From Anodontia alba (lineage: Eukaryota > Mollusca > Bivalvia > Lucinida > Lucinidae): a stretch of 64,000 nt of DNA. The stretch covers positions 27,211,095 through 27,275,094 of the forward strand of contig OZ024823.1 of assembly GCA_964016985.1 (NCBI GenBank), read 5' to 3'. A program made the position numbers and the translations under genes. Each line of letters opens with the position of its first letter. Positions within the stretch are counted from its first letter, which is position 1. Shown here piece after piece: positions 11,335 through 21,956 of the stretch. The notes beneath the pieces are model-generated. The model saw only the letters and a program-made list of their open reading frames with translations. It was not told the DNA's origin and ran no database searches.

Positions 11335-11547
11335 TTAACCCTTGTCCTGCTGAATAAATTAAGATGCCACGCCCACTTCTAATTTTCAGCCAATCAGGTT
11401 ACTTGATCCAGATTGTTGTTATAAATTTGCATACTTAATGGCAAACAGTGCAGATTCAGATCAGTTGGCTTCTTCAGAAGCCAACTGATCTGAATCTACA
11501 CTATTTGCAAAACAGGATATATCCGGGTTCAGCAGGACAAGGGTTAA
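11335..11547. mobile_element. Family M4 element, complete copy
   Basis: TIR TTAACCCTTGTCCTGCTGAA / TTCAGCAGGACAAGGGTTAA. Internal hairpin 11442-11512 pairs AACAGTGCAGATTCAGATCA with its complement, with GTTGGCTTCTTCAGAAGCC at the tip. Other copies: 12959-13151 and 45151-45343. Confidence 0.85.
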
Positions 11548-11603
11548 GAGTTTTCTCTGTCCACTTGACAAAGCCTCTGATCATTGGCTGTCCACATACT
11601 GTA

Positions 11604-12118
11604 CATGAGCCGGGTCACATTATTTCCTACAAGATTGCATGTGCACTTAGCAAATACTTAGATTAACCTGCGCATCCGAGCATACTTAATTGAGTATTCG
11701 CATGGCATTCCGAGGATAGCCAAGGATCCATAGCGTCTTCATACTTACAGTGAAGACAGATAGCGCAGTGCGGATGCGCAGGCTGACCTGAATCTTCGCT
11801 GGGCGCACGTGCAATCTCATTACAAAAACACGCCTATTCAATATATAGAAAATTTCACAGCCAAAAACTGACAATTTTCAGATACAAACTGATATTTTTC
11901 ATATTTCTGCTCAAAATGTAGGTTGTAGGTACTTGTTAGAACCGCCCCGGCGAGGCGGTTCTAACGAGTACCCACAATCTATGTTTTTGAGCAGGAATAA
12001 GAAAATGAATTCATATCCCTGTAAACCCCAGTTTTACTATATAAAAGTGGGGTTTAAGGGGGTCAAAATTATATAGGCATGCTTTCGTGATGTGTATGAA
12101 ATGCTGTGCCCCAACTCA
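11604..12118. mobile_element. GAACTGGGGCACA-type TIR element (family M6), split by an M1 MITE
   Basis: The left end CACATTATTTCCTACAAGATTG and the right end after the nested MITE (GCTGTGCCCCAACTCA) match the ~50-bp TIR of the copy at 37965-38195. The inside has GCTGACCTGAATCTTCGCTG and GGGCGCACGTGCAATCT. The M1 copy at 11818-12092 lies between the last two blocks, so M6 is the older insertion. Confidence 0.55.
11818..12092. mobile_element. M1 MITE, complete copy nested in M6
   Basis: Ends CATTACAAAAACACGCCTAT and GGCATGCTTTCGTGATG. The core hairpin at 11929-11984 reads CTTGTTAGAACCGCC against GGCGGTTCTAACGAG. Confidence 0.85.
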
Positions 12119-12295
12119 CTTGTTTCACACTGCGGCTTAAATAGACCTCCTCTTTTAGTTTCAGATGCATGTAACACATCAATATGTCAGAAGTTTTGTT
12201 CCGCGGGATACATAGTGGATCCTTCAGGATGTTATTGTCAATGTAAGTAAACATTATCATTCGCTTCTTCATATTGTTTGTTTGATTTGGAGTTC

Positions 12296-12560
12296 TACGG
12301 CCCAGTTAACACTGTTAAGGTCACGTCAAGCCGGTCAGTTAACCAACACACACTCCTTTCTTTGGCAGGCTTAGTTCTCTAAGCGGTTAAACAGTACTTT
12401 GTACACATACTCTCACTAGTAACTGACAACTGTCCTTCTTTAATCAGCGGAAGGGGAGGATGACCGTAGAAATTATTTCATGATCAGTTTCCATGATAGC
12501 TATGTGGACGAGCTGGGATTCGAGTTAGAGACCCCTGGATCTGCAACCAGATGTGCTACC
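12296..12560 (-). mobile_element. tRNA-derived SINE (family S-A), copy 1
   Basis: On the minus strand: a decayed tRNA-like head (12500-12560, with TCTCTAACTCGAATCCC), then a body with GGACAGTTGTCAGTTACTAG, then a tail GTTAACTGGGCCG. The body matches 43036-43286 and 51191-51429, whose 3' ends read GGGTTGACTGGGCCGTAAAA. Confidence 0.7.
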
Positions 12561-12590
12561 GGATGTGTTATGGAACTCGGCCTCTTCATA

Positions 12591-12953
12591 TACAGTCGAA
12601 CTTCGATGGCTCGAACATCTTTGGGACCATAGAAAATAGTTCGAGACATGGGTGGTTCGAGCCACTGAGGGTTAATTATTGTGCCAAGTCAGGAAGCAAA
12701 TGGCGATATTTTTTTTTTTTTTTTTTTTCGATTTTCTACACAATAATTGTATGTTGAGTGTACTCATTAGAATCGCCTCGATGAGGCGATTCTAATGAGT
12801 ACACTCAACATACAATTTCACGATAAAATAAGAAAATTTCCCTAAGTATGTTTTCTTGCGCTATGGGAAGAATTTCGTAGGGACTCAAAAACGAGTTCGA
12901 ATTAGCCATGGTAAACGAGCCATCGGTGTTCGAGCTATCGAGGTTCGACTGTA
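12591..12953. mobile_element. TACAGTCGAAC-type TIR element (family M2) with core hairpin
   Basis: TIR TACAGTCGAACTTCGATGGC / ATCGAGGTTCGACTGTA. The centre (12755-12812) is a perfect hairpin GTGTACTCATTAGAATCGCC, a variant of the M1 core in which both arms have changed together. A T-run lies at 12709-12728. A second copy at 47187-48784 carries a mariner. Confidence 0.8.
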
Positions 12954-12958
12954 AAATC

Positions 12959-13151
12959 AACCTTATCCCTAGTCCTGCTGAACCCGGATATGCCCTGCCT
13001 TATCAAACAGTGTAGATCCAGGTCAGATGTTCTAGATCTGCACTGTTTGTCATTAAGTAGTGTAAATTTGTATCAATAACCTGGATGAGGTAATCTGATT
13101 GTTTCAAAATTAGAAGTGAGCATGGCATCTTAATTTATTCAGCAAGGGTTA
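12959..13151. mobile_element. Family M4 element, copy
   Basis: CCTAGTCCTGCTGAACCCGG at the left and TTAATTTATTCAGCAAGGGTT at the right, with a short hairpin (AACAGTGTAGATCCAGGTCA facing GATCTGCACTGTTTG). Orientation is opposite to 11335-11547. Confidence 0.7.
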
Positions 13152-13233
13152 TGACATATGCGACTAGCGTAGCTCCAGATCCGCGCAGACACAGTAGTCT
13201 ACAATAGTAGTTCACATAATAACAAAACCTGTC

Positions 13234-13337
13234 TCCGCTCAGCAGGCACACAACGTTGAAACAACGTCAAATCAACGTCAAGACGTCGAATCAACATTGA
13301 AATGACGTTGTTTCAACGTTGTGTGCCTGCTGAGCGG
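13234..13337. mobile_element. CAACGTTGAAACAACG hairpin MITE (family H3), copy 1
   Basis: Outer arms CCGCTCAGCAGGCACACAAC and complement pair perfectly. The inside holds repeated AACGTTGAAAC and AACGTC words. Relatives: 43334-43471 and 57502-57596. Confidence 0.8.
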
Positions 13338-13418
13338 ATACATGATACGTAAAACCTATCTTCGGTAAGACATAACAAATATGTATAGCTATATATGTAT
13401 ATGTATTACCGACATACG

Positions 13419-13709
13419 TGTGGGTGGTTGGGTGGTGCGAAGGTGTCATGTATCTTTTGTCACCCGGGGCGTCCAGCTGATATTGGCTTATAGTTGGGCA
13501 AGGCCTGCTATCCTTGTAGCAGGTAAGGGTAGGGAGGTGATGTTTTTATTTCTTCTGTTTCTTCACTTTCATTCCTGTTTCTCTTTCTTCCCTGTCCCTC
13601 CCTTTCATCTCTTCTGCTATCTCTTCTGTCTATTTTCTCCCTTTCTCTGGGAGACGACACAAAATGACCCACAAGGGTTGACATGTCGTTAAACCCCAAC
13701 TCAATCAAA
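13419..13709 (+). mobile_element. SINE (family S-B) with 12-bp target-site duplication
   Basis: TACCGACATACG occurs immediately before (13407-13418) and after (13710-13721) this segment, which is the expected target-site duplication. The 3' end reads GTTAAACCCCAACTCAATCA; a pyrimidine-rich tract (13540-13650) lies inside. The head is not a clear tRNA. The 103-codon frame 13381-13692 is incidental. Confidence 0.75.
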
Positions 13710-13721
13710 TACCGACATACG

Positions 13722-14071
13722 CAAACTGTGCATGACCATACTAGATGTATGCAAGTCAGACTACGTCCAGACAAACCAAGACCTTCCATATTGAAAATGA
13801 CATTAAGACATCTGTGACACGCATAGACTCCTACCAGCCTGCAGATCTGCGCTATCTGATCAGAGTATACGCCGGTCGATAATGTATGGACCTTAAAACA
13901 TTCTATTACATCATTAAAACAGCATTGCCCTTGATCAGAATCTATTTATCTTCACTACAGCTCGTGTTAGGGCCGTCTGGCAGTCGTAAAACGTCTCCCT
14001 GTACCTCACTATAGTGTAGTTTATATTTTCTGGTATATTGTGATCATGAGCCTACTCCGGGATTTTCGAAA
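13722..14071. other. No recognised feature
   Basis: Contains CTGCAGATCTGCGCTATCTG ATCAGAG-like cassette remnants near 13840 but no complete element or frame. Confidence 0.4.
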
Positions 14072-14355
14072 ATCACGAAAACATATATAATTTTGATTCC
14101 TTTAAATCCCATTTTTATATATAAAAAAAAAAACTGGGGTTTACAGGGATATACATTATTTTTCTTATTTCTACTTAAAAACATAAATTGTTGGTACTGG
14201 TTAGAACCACCTCGTCGAGGCGGTTCTAACGAGTACCCACAGTCTAAATTTTTTTAGCAGAAATATGAAAAATATCAGAGTTTTTTTTATCTGAAAATTT
14301 TCAGTTTTTTTAGGTGAAATTTTCTATATATTTGAATAGGCAAGTTTTCGTTATG
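14072..14355. mobile_element. M1 MITE, complete copy
   Basis: Begins ATCACGAAAACATATATAA and ends AATAGGCAAGTTTTCGTTATG; the ends are diverged from consensus. Core hairpin 14193-14240. Confidence 0.8.
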
Positions 14356-14528
14356 TATATGATGTTCGCTGATGAGGCCTGATTGGCCGAAACTAGCTAG
14401 TCTGACACACAAGGCGCTTGACACTTCAGTTGTTTTAGTTTGTGAGCGTGTTCATTGCTCTCAATAGGTAAATCCTTTTAGAGTCTTTTCACATATGCGC
14501 AGGCTTATCGGGACTTTTGCAGGTCGCA

Positions 14529-14648
14529 TATGTCTTAACGACGTTGTTTCATGTTTTTGTCACGTCCCTTATATCTTGTAGATAATGTATATGTCTTAAC
14601 GACGTTGTTTCATGTCTTTGTCACGTTCCTTTTATCTTGTAGATAATG
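14529..14648. repeat. 60-bp tandem duplication
   Basis: TATGTCTTAACGACGTTG starts at 14529 and again at 14589; the two 60-bp units differ at a few positions only. Confidence 0.85.
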
Positions 14649-14889
14649 CGCAACGCAGGAATAGGGCCCTTATGCAAATTGCGGACAACGCATGCCCTGA
14701 CCAGCTTGCACATTCGGACAGGCTGACCAGGGTCTTTGTTCTCCGCATACAGAAACAACAGATACTGTAGTATAATATTTTATGTCGACGAACAGAGAAT
14801 GTCAAGATAAGATTACACGGATGCGCACGCTCATCTGGACCTTCGCTGTTCGCATATTCCATAAGGACCTTATTCCCACGTTGCGCATT
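14645..14889. mobile_element. AATGCGCAACG-type TIR element
   Basis: Ends AATGCGCAACGCAGGAATAG and TTATTCCCACGTTGCGCATT form a TIR; GGGCCCTTATGCAAATTG lies near the left end. The middle holds CTGACCAGGGTC blocks and CTTCGCTGTTCGCATA, a word shared with 21200-21240. Confidence 0.65.
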
Positions 14890-15022
14890 ATATGTTATGT
14901 TTGTAGATAAACGCGAGAAGAGGTTTGTTTTGAATCGATAACAATGTTCGATTGATTGTTGTGGTAACTTAAGTGTCAGTATTATATTTTACTTTTAAGT
15001 GGTTATATACCCTTCGGCTTTA

Positions 15023-15131
15023 ACCCAGTTAGCATTCTACGTAAATCTACATCGGGCCGTCATCGGCCCGTCAGCTACCCTGACGGGCCGATGACGGCCC
15101 GATATAGATTTACGTAGAATGCTGACTGGGT
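15023..15131. mobile_element. Hairpin MITE, family H1, copy 3
   Basis: ACCCAGTTAGCATTCTACG ... AGAATGCTGACTGGGT, with the same GGGCCGTCATCGGCCCG inner stem as the other two copies. Confidence 0.85.
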
Positions 15132-15360
15132 AAGTGCTTATGGCAGTCACGTTTTGATGCTAGTGACTTTGGAGTGTTTTTATTTTATTTAAATTAGTCT
15201 GTAGATGTTCAAATAGGTAACTGGCAAATAGTACAGACCCGATCAGACGCCGCAAAATGCGTCTCCACTCCACTGTTTGAAAATAGTTCAGCATTTTTCT
15301 CTAGGAATATCTAAATCGCAAAGCCTTACATACCTAAAATTGAAGGTCGAAGTTTTTGGC

Positions 15361-15639
15361 CATTACGAAAACACGCCTATTCAAATATATTGAAAATTTC
15401 ACCACCAAAAAAATAGAAGATTTCAGATAAAAATTCTGATATTATTTATATGTTTCTGCTCAAAACATAGATTGTAGTACTCGTTAGAACCGCCTCGCCG
15501 AGGCAGTTCTAATGAGTACCCACAATCTATGTTTTGAGCAGAAATAAGAAAAATAATGTATACCCCTGTAAACCCCAGTTTTACTATATAAAAGTGGGGT
15601 TTAAGGGGGTCAAAATTTTATAGGTATGTTTTCGTGATG
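15361..15639. mobile_element. M1 MITE, complete copy
   Basis: CATTACGAAAACACGCCTAT to TAGGTATGTTTTCGTGATG, with core hairpin 15478-15523 (GTACTCGTTAGAACCGCC). Confidence 0.9.
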
Positions 15640-15781
15640 GGTTATCGCCCTTGATAACCATATTGCGATATATAGCGATTGTTGGTCCTGCATCGCGATA
15701 GGTACCGCGAAATATCGCAAATCTTTAATAAATGTTAAATAAGGTAGAATGGTTCTCAAGTCTGAAAACTTCTAATTATTT

Positions 15782-16740
15782 GCTCACCTGAGCACGAAGT
15801 GCTCAAGGTATGCTATTGTGATCGGCCAATGTCTGTCGTCCGTGCGTCGTCCATCGTACGTCGTGCGGTGTCAACAATTTGCTTCCAAAGCCTACTCTTC
15901 CTATTCCCCTCGGCCGATCGACTCGAAACTTAGAAAGAAAGCATCGGGGTGACTTGTAGATAAAAAATAGCTAAAATCGTTCCGATCGGAAATTCAAGAT
16001 GGCCGCCATGACAGCCATCTTGAAATAATTTTTTTTCGCTTCTTCTTCTGAACCGAAAGACCATTTGACTTGAAACTTGGTAGGAAGCATCATGGTGACT
16101 TGTAGATCAAAGTAGTTAAAATCGTTCCGATCGGTAATCCAAGATAGCTGCCATGACAGCCATCTTGAAATGTTTTTTTTTCGCTTCATCTTCTGAACCG
16201 AAAGGCCATTTGAAACTTGGTAGGAAGCATCATGATGTATTGTAGATCAAAAATAGTTAAAATAGTTCCTATCGGAAATCCAAGATGGCTGCCATGACAG
16301 CCATCTTGAAATGTTTTCTTTTTCGCTTCATCTTCTGAACCGAAAGGCCATTTGACTTGAAACTTGGTAGGAAGCATCGGGGTGACTTGTAGATCAAAAA
16401 TAGCTAAAATCGTTCCGATCGGTAATCCAAGATGACCGCTATGGCAGCCATCTTGAAAATCTAGTTTTCGCTTCTTCTCCTGAACCAGAAGGCCAGTTGA
16501 CTTGAAACTTGATAGGAAGCATCAGGGTGACTTGTAAATCAAAAATAGCTAAAATCGTTCCGATCGGAAATCCTAGATGGTCCCCATAGCTGCCATCTCG
16601 AAAATCTATTTTTCACTTCTTCTCCTGAACCGAAAGGTCAATTAACTTGAAACTAGGTAGAAAGCATAGGGGTGACTTGTAGATCAAAAATAGTTAAAAT
16701 CGTTCCGATCGGATATCCAAGATGGCGGCCATGATTTTAC
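15782..16740 (-). mobile_element. Tandem-unit element D (~144-bp units, CGTC tract)
   Basis: At the left is hairpin end CTCACCTGAGCACGAAGTGCTCA with CTATTGTGATCGG and a CGTC-rich stretch (15836-15866). About six units of ~144 bp follow, each with CTTGTAGATCAAAAATAG, CGTTCCGATCGGAAATCC and AAGATGGCCGCCATGACAG. Layout matches pearl-like element A but with different repeat sequence. The far end is unclear. Confidence 0.7.
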
Positions 16741-16869
16741 TCTTATTTATTTCGAAAAGAGAATAAAAAGTTAACAACAGTTTTTAGGAGAAATGCACCA
16801 AGAGCAATGGAATCTAGAAGATGAAACTTCAGGAAAGTAGTTTTTATAACAAAACATCTGTGTTGATAC

Positions 16870-17092
16870 AGGTCCCGAGGTTATAATTTTTTTTCATGCT
16901 CAACGGAACTGAGCATGAAATTTTCTCTGCTAATAATATGAAAATGCCAAAATAGTTCGCATTTTCATATTTATTAGCAGAGAAATTTTCATGCTCATTT
17001 GCAATGGTCAGTAATTTAAGATTTATCAGCTGGACATATTTCATGCTCAGCTGAGTTGAGCAGGAAAAAAAGTTTTATCACCTTGGGGCCAG
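16870..17092. mobile_element. Hairpin MITE with long AT-rich stem
   Basis: Outer ends GGTCCCGAGGTTATAA and ATCACCTTGGGGCC. Inside, TGAGCATGAAATTTTCTCTG (16910-) pairs with its complement ending near 17003, around an 11-nt loop near 16950. Confidence 0.7.
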
Positions 17093-17313
17093 CTTGGATA
17101 TGGACTAGGAGGATCTGACAGGCTTTCGTTGATAGACACGTTCGGGGGCAAATCAACAAGGAGCTATGACGAGACAAGTTTTGATGAGAGGAATTTGCTG
17201 GCCCTAGTACAGTCGAACCTCGTTATCTCGAACTCGCTTATTTCGAATTAACGCATATCTCGAAGTGAAAATCTGGTCCCTGTTTTAACATGAAACTATG
17301 ATAACAGGTAACA

Positions 17314-17378
17314 AAATAATGTGGAAAAGAGGAGAAATTGCTCCTAAGGAGCAATTTCTCCTCTTTTCCACATTATTT
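17314..17378. repeat. Perfect 65-bp palindrome
   Basis: Arms of 31 bp (AAATAATGTGGAAAAGAGG and onward, to GCTCC) around a 3-nt TAA centre. It lies inside the 17208-19139 element, just left of the Tc1 insertion. Confidence 0.9.
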
Positions 17379-17383
17379 TATAT

Positions 17384-18980
17384 ATACTGAAAGGAAAAAG
17401 AAACGCAGGGTAGAGTTTTTTCCTTCTTATTTTAACCATTTTTACGGTGTTTACTATAGTCATACACTTTTACAGATTGTCCTGTGAATGTGAACCGCGG
17501 GTATACGAGTCTTTGGTCGATGTGCTATCTACCCAGTGTGTGAAATCATTCAACTGTGCACTACACAGTGCATTGCACGGACAATACGGAAAGCCAAAAT
17601 TTCATGCAAAACAAGCATGTTTAAACCTTCAGCACAAGATTTCCTCACACCATTTGGTACACTTCAACGATACACAACGCTCTTCGATTCTTTTACCGAT
17701 TTTTCTTTTCATTTTTACGCTACTTTGAATTTTTTTTTCAATCATGGTACGATTGACTGATGTTCAGAGGGGTAGGGCAATTGCGTTGCTGATGCAGGAT
17801 CAGAGGCAACAGCAAGTTGCAAGTCATTTTGGGGTTAACGTCTCAACAATTGAACGTCTTATTAGACGTTTAAGGGAGACAGGGCATTTAGCAGACCGAC
17901 CGCGGTCTGGGCGTCCACGCGTGACGTCGCGACGTCAAGACAGGACAATCCGTCTGGCACATTTGCGGAATCGTCATCTCACTGCTACCGAAACTGCCCT
18001 TAATACAGTAGGTACGCATAATCGACAAATTTCTCCTGTTGGACTGTTGGAAGTCGATTGCGTGAGATTGGTCTTCGAGATCGTCGTCCATACGTTGGTC
18101 TGCCTCTGACACAGGCACGTAGGTTGCGTCGTATGGCGTGGTTGATGGCGCATGCGCCCAGGCTATTTCCGATGAGGCAATGGAGACGAGTTCTTTTTAC
18201 GGACGAGTCTAGGTTCACTCTCTATCGCGCAGATGGTCGACGTCGTGTGTACCGGCGTCGCGGAGAACGCTTTGCCGACGCCTGTGTTGTCGAACGGGAT
18301 CGGTTTCGGGGTGGCTCCGTTATGGTCTGGGGAGGCATTGCTCTCGGGATAAAATCACAGTTGATTATTGTTGCGGGCAATATGACCGCAGTAAGGTATA
18401 GGGATGAGATCTTGCGTCCTGTTGCAGTCCCGCTTGTGCAACAACGTAATCTGATTCTGCAGCAGGACAATGCCCGACCACATGTTGCCCGAGTTTGTCA
18501 GGATTTCCTGGCAAACAATAACATCGCACCACTAGCATGGCCACCGTACAGTCCAGATTTGACCCCAATAAAGCACATGTGGGATGAGTTGGACAGAAGG
18601 GTTAGGAAGCGCCGAAATCCTCCCGCAACTCTCGCACAACTAAGGAATGCGTTGATCGATGAATGGAATAACATCCCGATGCGAACTGTCAATGCTTTGG
18701 TTAACTCTATCCAAAGGAGAATTAGGGCAGCAACGGCAGCAAGAGGGGGGCACACCCGATATTGATTTTCAGTTTGATTTTGATTTCAAGATTTGGGGGG
18801 TAGCTGCCAATGAACTTCAATAACTCGAGACTTGTTGATCACAAACCAATGAAATTTGGCACTTTTGTTCCATACATGTACCGTTTTGTAATCATAGTAA
18901 AATATTTAACAAACTTTTTCAAACTTGAATGAAATTTAGGAATAAAATTTACCCTGCGTTTCTTTTTCCTTTCAGTATAT
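17384..18980 (+). mobile_element. Tc1-like transposon
   Basis: TIR CTGAAAGGAAAAAGAAACGC (17388-) and its complement ending at 18975, both bordered by TATATA, consistent with a TA target. About 1.6 kb, the normal length for Tc1 elements. It carries one broken transposase gene (17744-18765). Confidence 0.9.
17744..18765 (+). pseudogene. Tc1-like DDE transposase, frameshifted and catalytically altered
   Basis: Cut-and-paste transposase. The N-terminal frame (17744-18040) holds the paired HTH DNA-binding region (QQQVASHFGVNVSTIERLIR) and a GRPR-type hinge (RPRSGRPRVTSRR). The frame then shifts near 18038-18042 (an extra 2 nt or a missing 1 nt) and continues to 18765. The second frame has the first Asp (FTDESRF), the second (LQQDNARPH) and the terminal PPYSPDLTPI block. 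Counting 34 residues after the second Asp lands on Lys (AAG, 18571-18573) where DD34E enzymes have Glu. Two independent lesions therefore make it inactive. CDS length otherwise is near the ~340 residues usual for Tc1. Confidence 0.92.
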
Positions 18981-19214
18981 ATTTCTAACTTCAGGAGTCA
19001 AATTACATATTCATTTGTTAAATGTGGCTGTTCAATTTATTGTTTTCCTCACTCTCTTAACTCTGATATGTCGAGGTGCGGATATCTCGAAGTGTTTCAG
19101 TGAGTCCCTTGGAATTCGAGATAACGAGAGTCGACTGTATATTAATCTTCTAAAATGGGGCTACTCGTAACGGGAATGATGTGTTCTCAAAGGAAGGCAC
19201 CACAGCCGAGCGAT

Positions 19215-19278
19215 CAGAGAATCTACACTGAAGTGATGAAGGTTACGATTCTAGCCTGGCTCAGATGATCGACTGAAA

Positions 19279-19357
<79 letters not shown>

Positions 19358-19447
19358 CCCCCCCTCTCTCTCTCTCCTCTCTCTGGTCAGAGCATCTACA
19401 CTGAAGTGATGAAGGTTACGATTCTAGCCTGGCTCAGATGATCGGCT

Positions 19448-19488
<41 letters not shown>

Positions 19489-19740
19489 CAGAGCATCTAC
19501 ACTGAAGTGATGAAGGTTACGATTCTAACCTGGCTCAGATGATCGGCTGAAACTCTCTGTCTGTCTCTCTCTCTCTCTCCGGTCAGATCATCTACACTGA
19601 ACAGATGAAGGTTACAATTCTAGCCTGGCGCAGATGATCGGCTGAAACTCTCTCTCTCTCTATGTCTCTCTCTCCGGTCAGAGCATCTACACTGAAGTGA
19701 TGAAGGTTACAATTCAAGCCTGGCGAAGATGATCGGCTGA

Positions 19741-19831
<91 letters not shown>

Positions 19832-19893
19832 GTCAGAGCATCTACACTGAAGTGATGAAGGTTACAATTCTAGCTTGGCGCAGATGATCGGCT

Positions 19894-19987
<94 letters not shown>
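19215..19987. repeat. Composite array: ~66-bp unit alternating with (CT)n
   Basis: The unit CAGAGCATCTACACTGAAG ... GATCGGCTGAAA occurs six times (starting near 19216, 19384, 19488, 19580, 19677 and 19834). Each copy is followed by a (CT)n run of 12 to about 90 bp. The unit has drifted little while the dinucleotide runs vary greatly in length. Confidence 0.92.
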
Positions 19988-19991
<4 letters not shown>

Positions 19992-20358
19992 ACCCGGCAG
20001 TGAATGTGTACCCTTCATGGGAAGGTAAAGGCATCGAAAGAAGAGAACTGGACTTCGCAATCAACATACTGTACTCCAGACAAGGTGGACACTCGAATTC
20101 TCACCACCCCACCACCCCAGCAGCCACAATGCTTCGTGGCACCTTTACCTTTAGCCCCTAAACAGAAGAGATTTGAATATTGCCATATCCCTTAGGTGTG
20201 TATTCATTCTCATAAAATGGGGAGCTTTATAATCTGGACTTGGTCAGTGAATCATCAAGAAGCCTAATGGTAGTGCCATAGAGATCATCAAGCTCTGATA
20301 CGAACTGGTGCAGATGAATTTAACTCACCTGAACCGAAGGCTCAGTAAGCCGGGAGCT
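19988..20358. other. No recognised gene
   Basis: A short fragment at 20327-20355 (CTCACCTGAACCGAAGGCTCAG) matches the hairpin end of the pearl-like elements. The remainder is unrecognised. Confidence 0.4.
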
Positions 20359-20636
20359 CATTACGAAGACACGCCTATTCAAATATACTTCAAATTTTAC
20401 CACCAAAAAATGAAAATTTTCTGATAAAAATTCTGATATTTTTCATATTTCTGCTCAAAACATAGATTGTGGGTACTCGTTGGAATCGCCTCGATGAGGC
20501 GGTTCCAACGAGTACCTACAATTTATGTTTTTGAGCAGAAATAAGAAAAATAATGTATACCCCTGTAAACCCCAGTTTTACTATATAAAAGTGGGGTTTA
20601 AGGGGGTAAAAATTACATAGGCATGTTTTCGTGATG
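20359..20636. mobile_element. M1 MITE, complete copy with compensated core
   Basis: CATTACGAAGACACGCCTAT to AGGCATGTTTTCGTGATG. The core has GTTGGAATCGCC on one arm and GGCGGTTCCAAC on the other: one pair has changed on both sides. Confidence 0.88.
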
Positions 20637-21956
20637 GGGCGTGCGCAGTCTGATCTTAGTATGCGCAGTTCGGGTTTTACAAATAGTGATTATTTGAGCA
20701 AACTGAGCAGTCTCTGAATAGACTGCAAGCAGATGTAGTCTTGTCTGAGCATGCGCGACGGACACGGCCGGAAAGCAGATTTGTTTTGGTGCGCTGATTG
20801 TTATTCCAGTGTAAAAGAAAATAATTTTGATATCTTTCAGGGACTTGATTTACTATCTTCTTTTTATATCTTAATCTTTCTGCTGTGCTTTGTCAAAGCC
20901 GTTAAAATTAGATATTTCACAAATAACAGCTTCGTCATTACTTTATGTATTCCTGTTTTGTCATAGGTTAAAGCAACTAATTTATCTACGATCTTTACGT
21001 CAGCTTAACATTGTTGTCTAAAAGGATTGAAAAGAACCGAGTCGCGAGAAAAGCGCTCTTCAGACCTCCGTCGAATCAATTTTTCATTGCATATGCCCGG
21101 CCCCTTAGCAAGCCCACATGTCCAGTTCTTTGGTTAAAGTTTCCTCTTGGTATATTGCGTACGTGAGCGAACAGCATAGGTTCTGGCGAGACTGCGCGGA
21201 TGCGCAGGCTCGCCTGAATCTTTGCTGTTCGCATATGCTATCAAGGCTTTTTTCCCTTGCTGCGGGTCAAATGTTTGTTTGGAAGGTATGTAAAAATAAA
21301 ATGAATGAATCAAAATAGAAATATGATCATTCTAGAGGCAATTAAATGAATGGAATTCCCTGCTGTATAGTACAGACTTAATATAGTTAATACCGATCGA
21401 TCTGATCAGCTAATAGCACTATTAAATAACTGTGGGTTGATGCTAATGTTTATTTCTGAACGCCGTTCACACACGCACACGCGCGCGCGCACTAACTAGA
21501 AAATGTGTTTTTATGCTTGTGTTTGTGACTCATGGACATGATAGGAAATCAGAGACCTGGGTTGATCCTTGTTTTATTATGGGTGGCGTGGAGACAGACA
21601 GACACACACACACGCACGCACGAACGCACGCGTGTAAAAAATATGCTTGTGCTTGTCACAAGGGGATGACAGAAAAATCAGCTTTCTAGATCAATCCGAA
21701 AATATCCATATTCATAAAATTCTGCTATGTTGCCATAGAAACAAAGCTCCATAGCAACACATTTCATTCAAATTGCACAAATAATTAACCATAGTTATTA
21801 AGGAAGCATAAAGCAACCTACATATTAGAGATATGCCTTTTAATCCTGAGAGATTGTATTTTGAATCGCTAGTCACATTGTTCTTCTTTGTTTGTGCGTC
21901 AGTAGGTTCATGTATGGCGTTTGTTTTGTCATTTTTTATTCCTCATCTCTCCTTCT
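20637..21956. other. Unrecognised sequence with small hairpins and microsatellites
   Basis: Imperfect hairpin at 21165-21240 (GCGAGACTGCGCGGATGCGC facing GGCTCGCC). Short CA/CG-type microsatellites at 21470-21491 and 21597-21634. The frames at 20751-20966 and 21118-21318 show no motif I recognise. Confidence 0.45.

Larger units (their letters stand above)
17208..19139. mobile_element. TACAGTCGAACCTCG-type TIR element split by a Tc1
   Basis: TIR TACAGTCGAACCTCGTTATC / GATAACGAGAGTCGACTGTA at the two outer ends. Without the nested Tc1-like transposon (~17384-18980) it is about 330 bp. The TIR starts like that of M2 (12591-12953), so the two may be cousins. A diverged relative lies at 57690-57895. 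Confidence 0.75.

Noticed and set aside
13381..13692. 103-codon frame
   Set aside because: Lies almost wholly within a SINE bounded by a target duplication.
19842..20060. RERERE-rich protein
   Set aside because: Product of the (CT)n run on the reverse strand.
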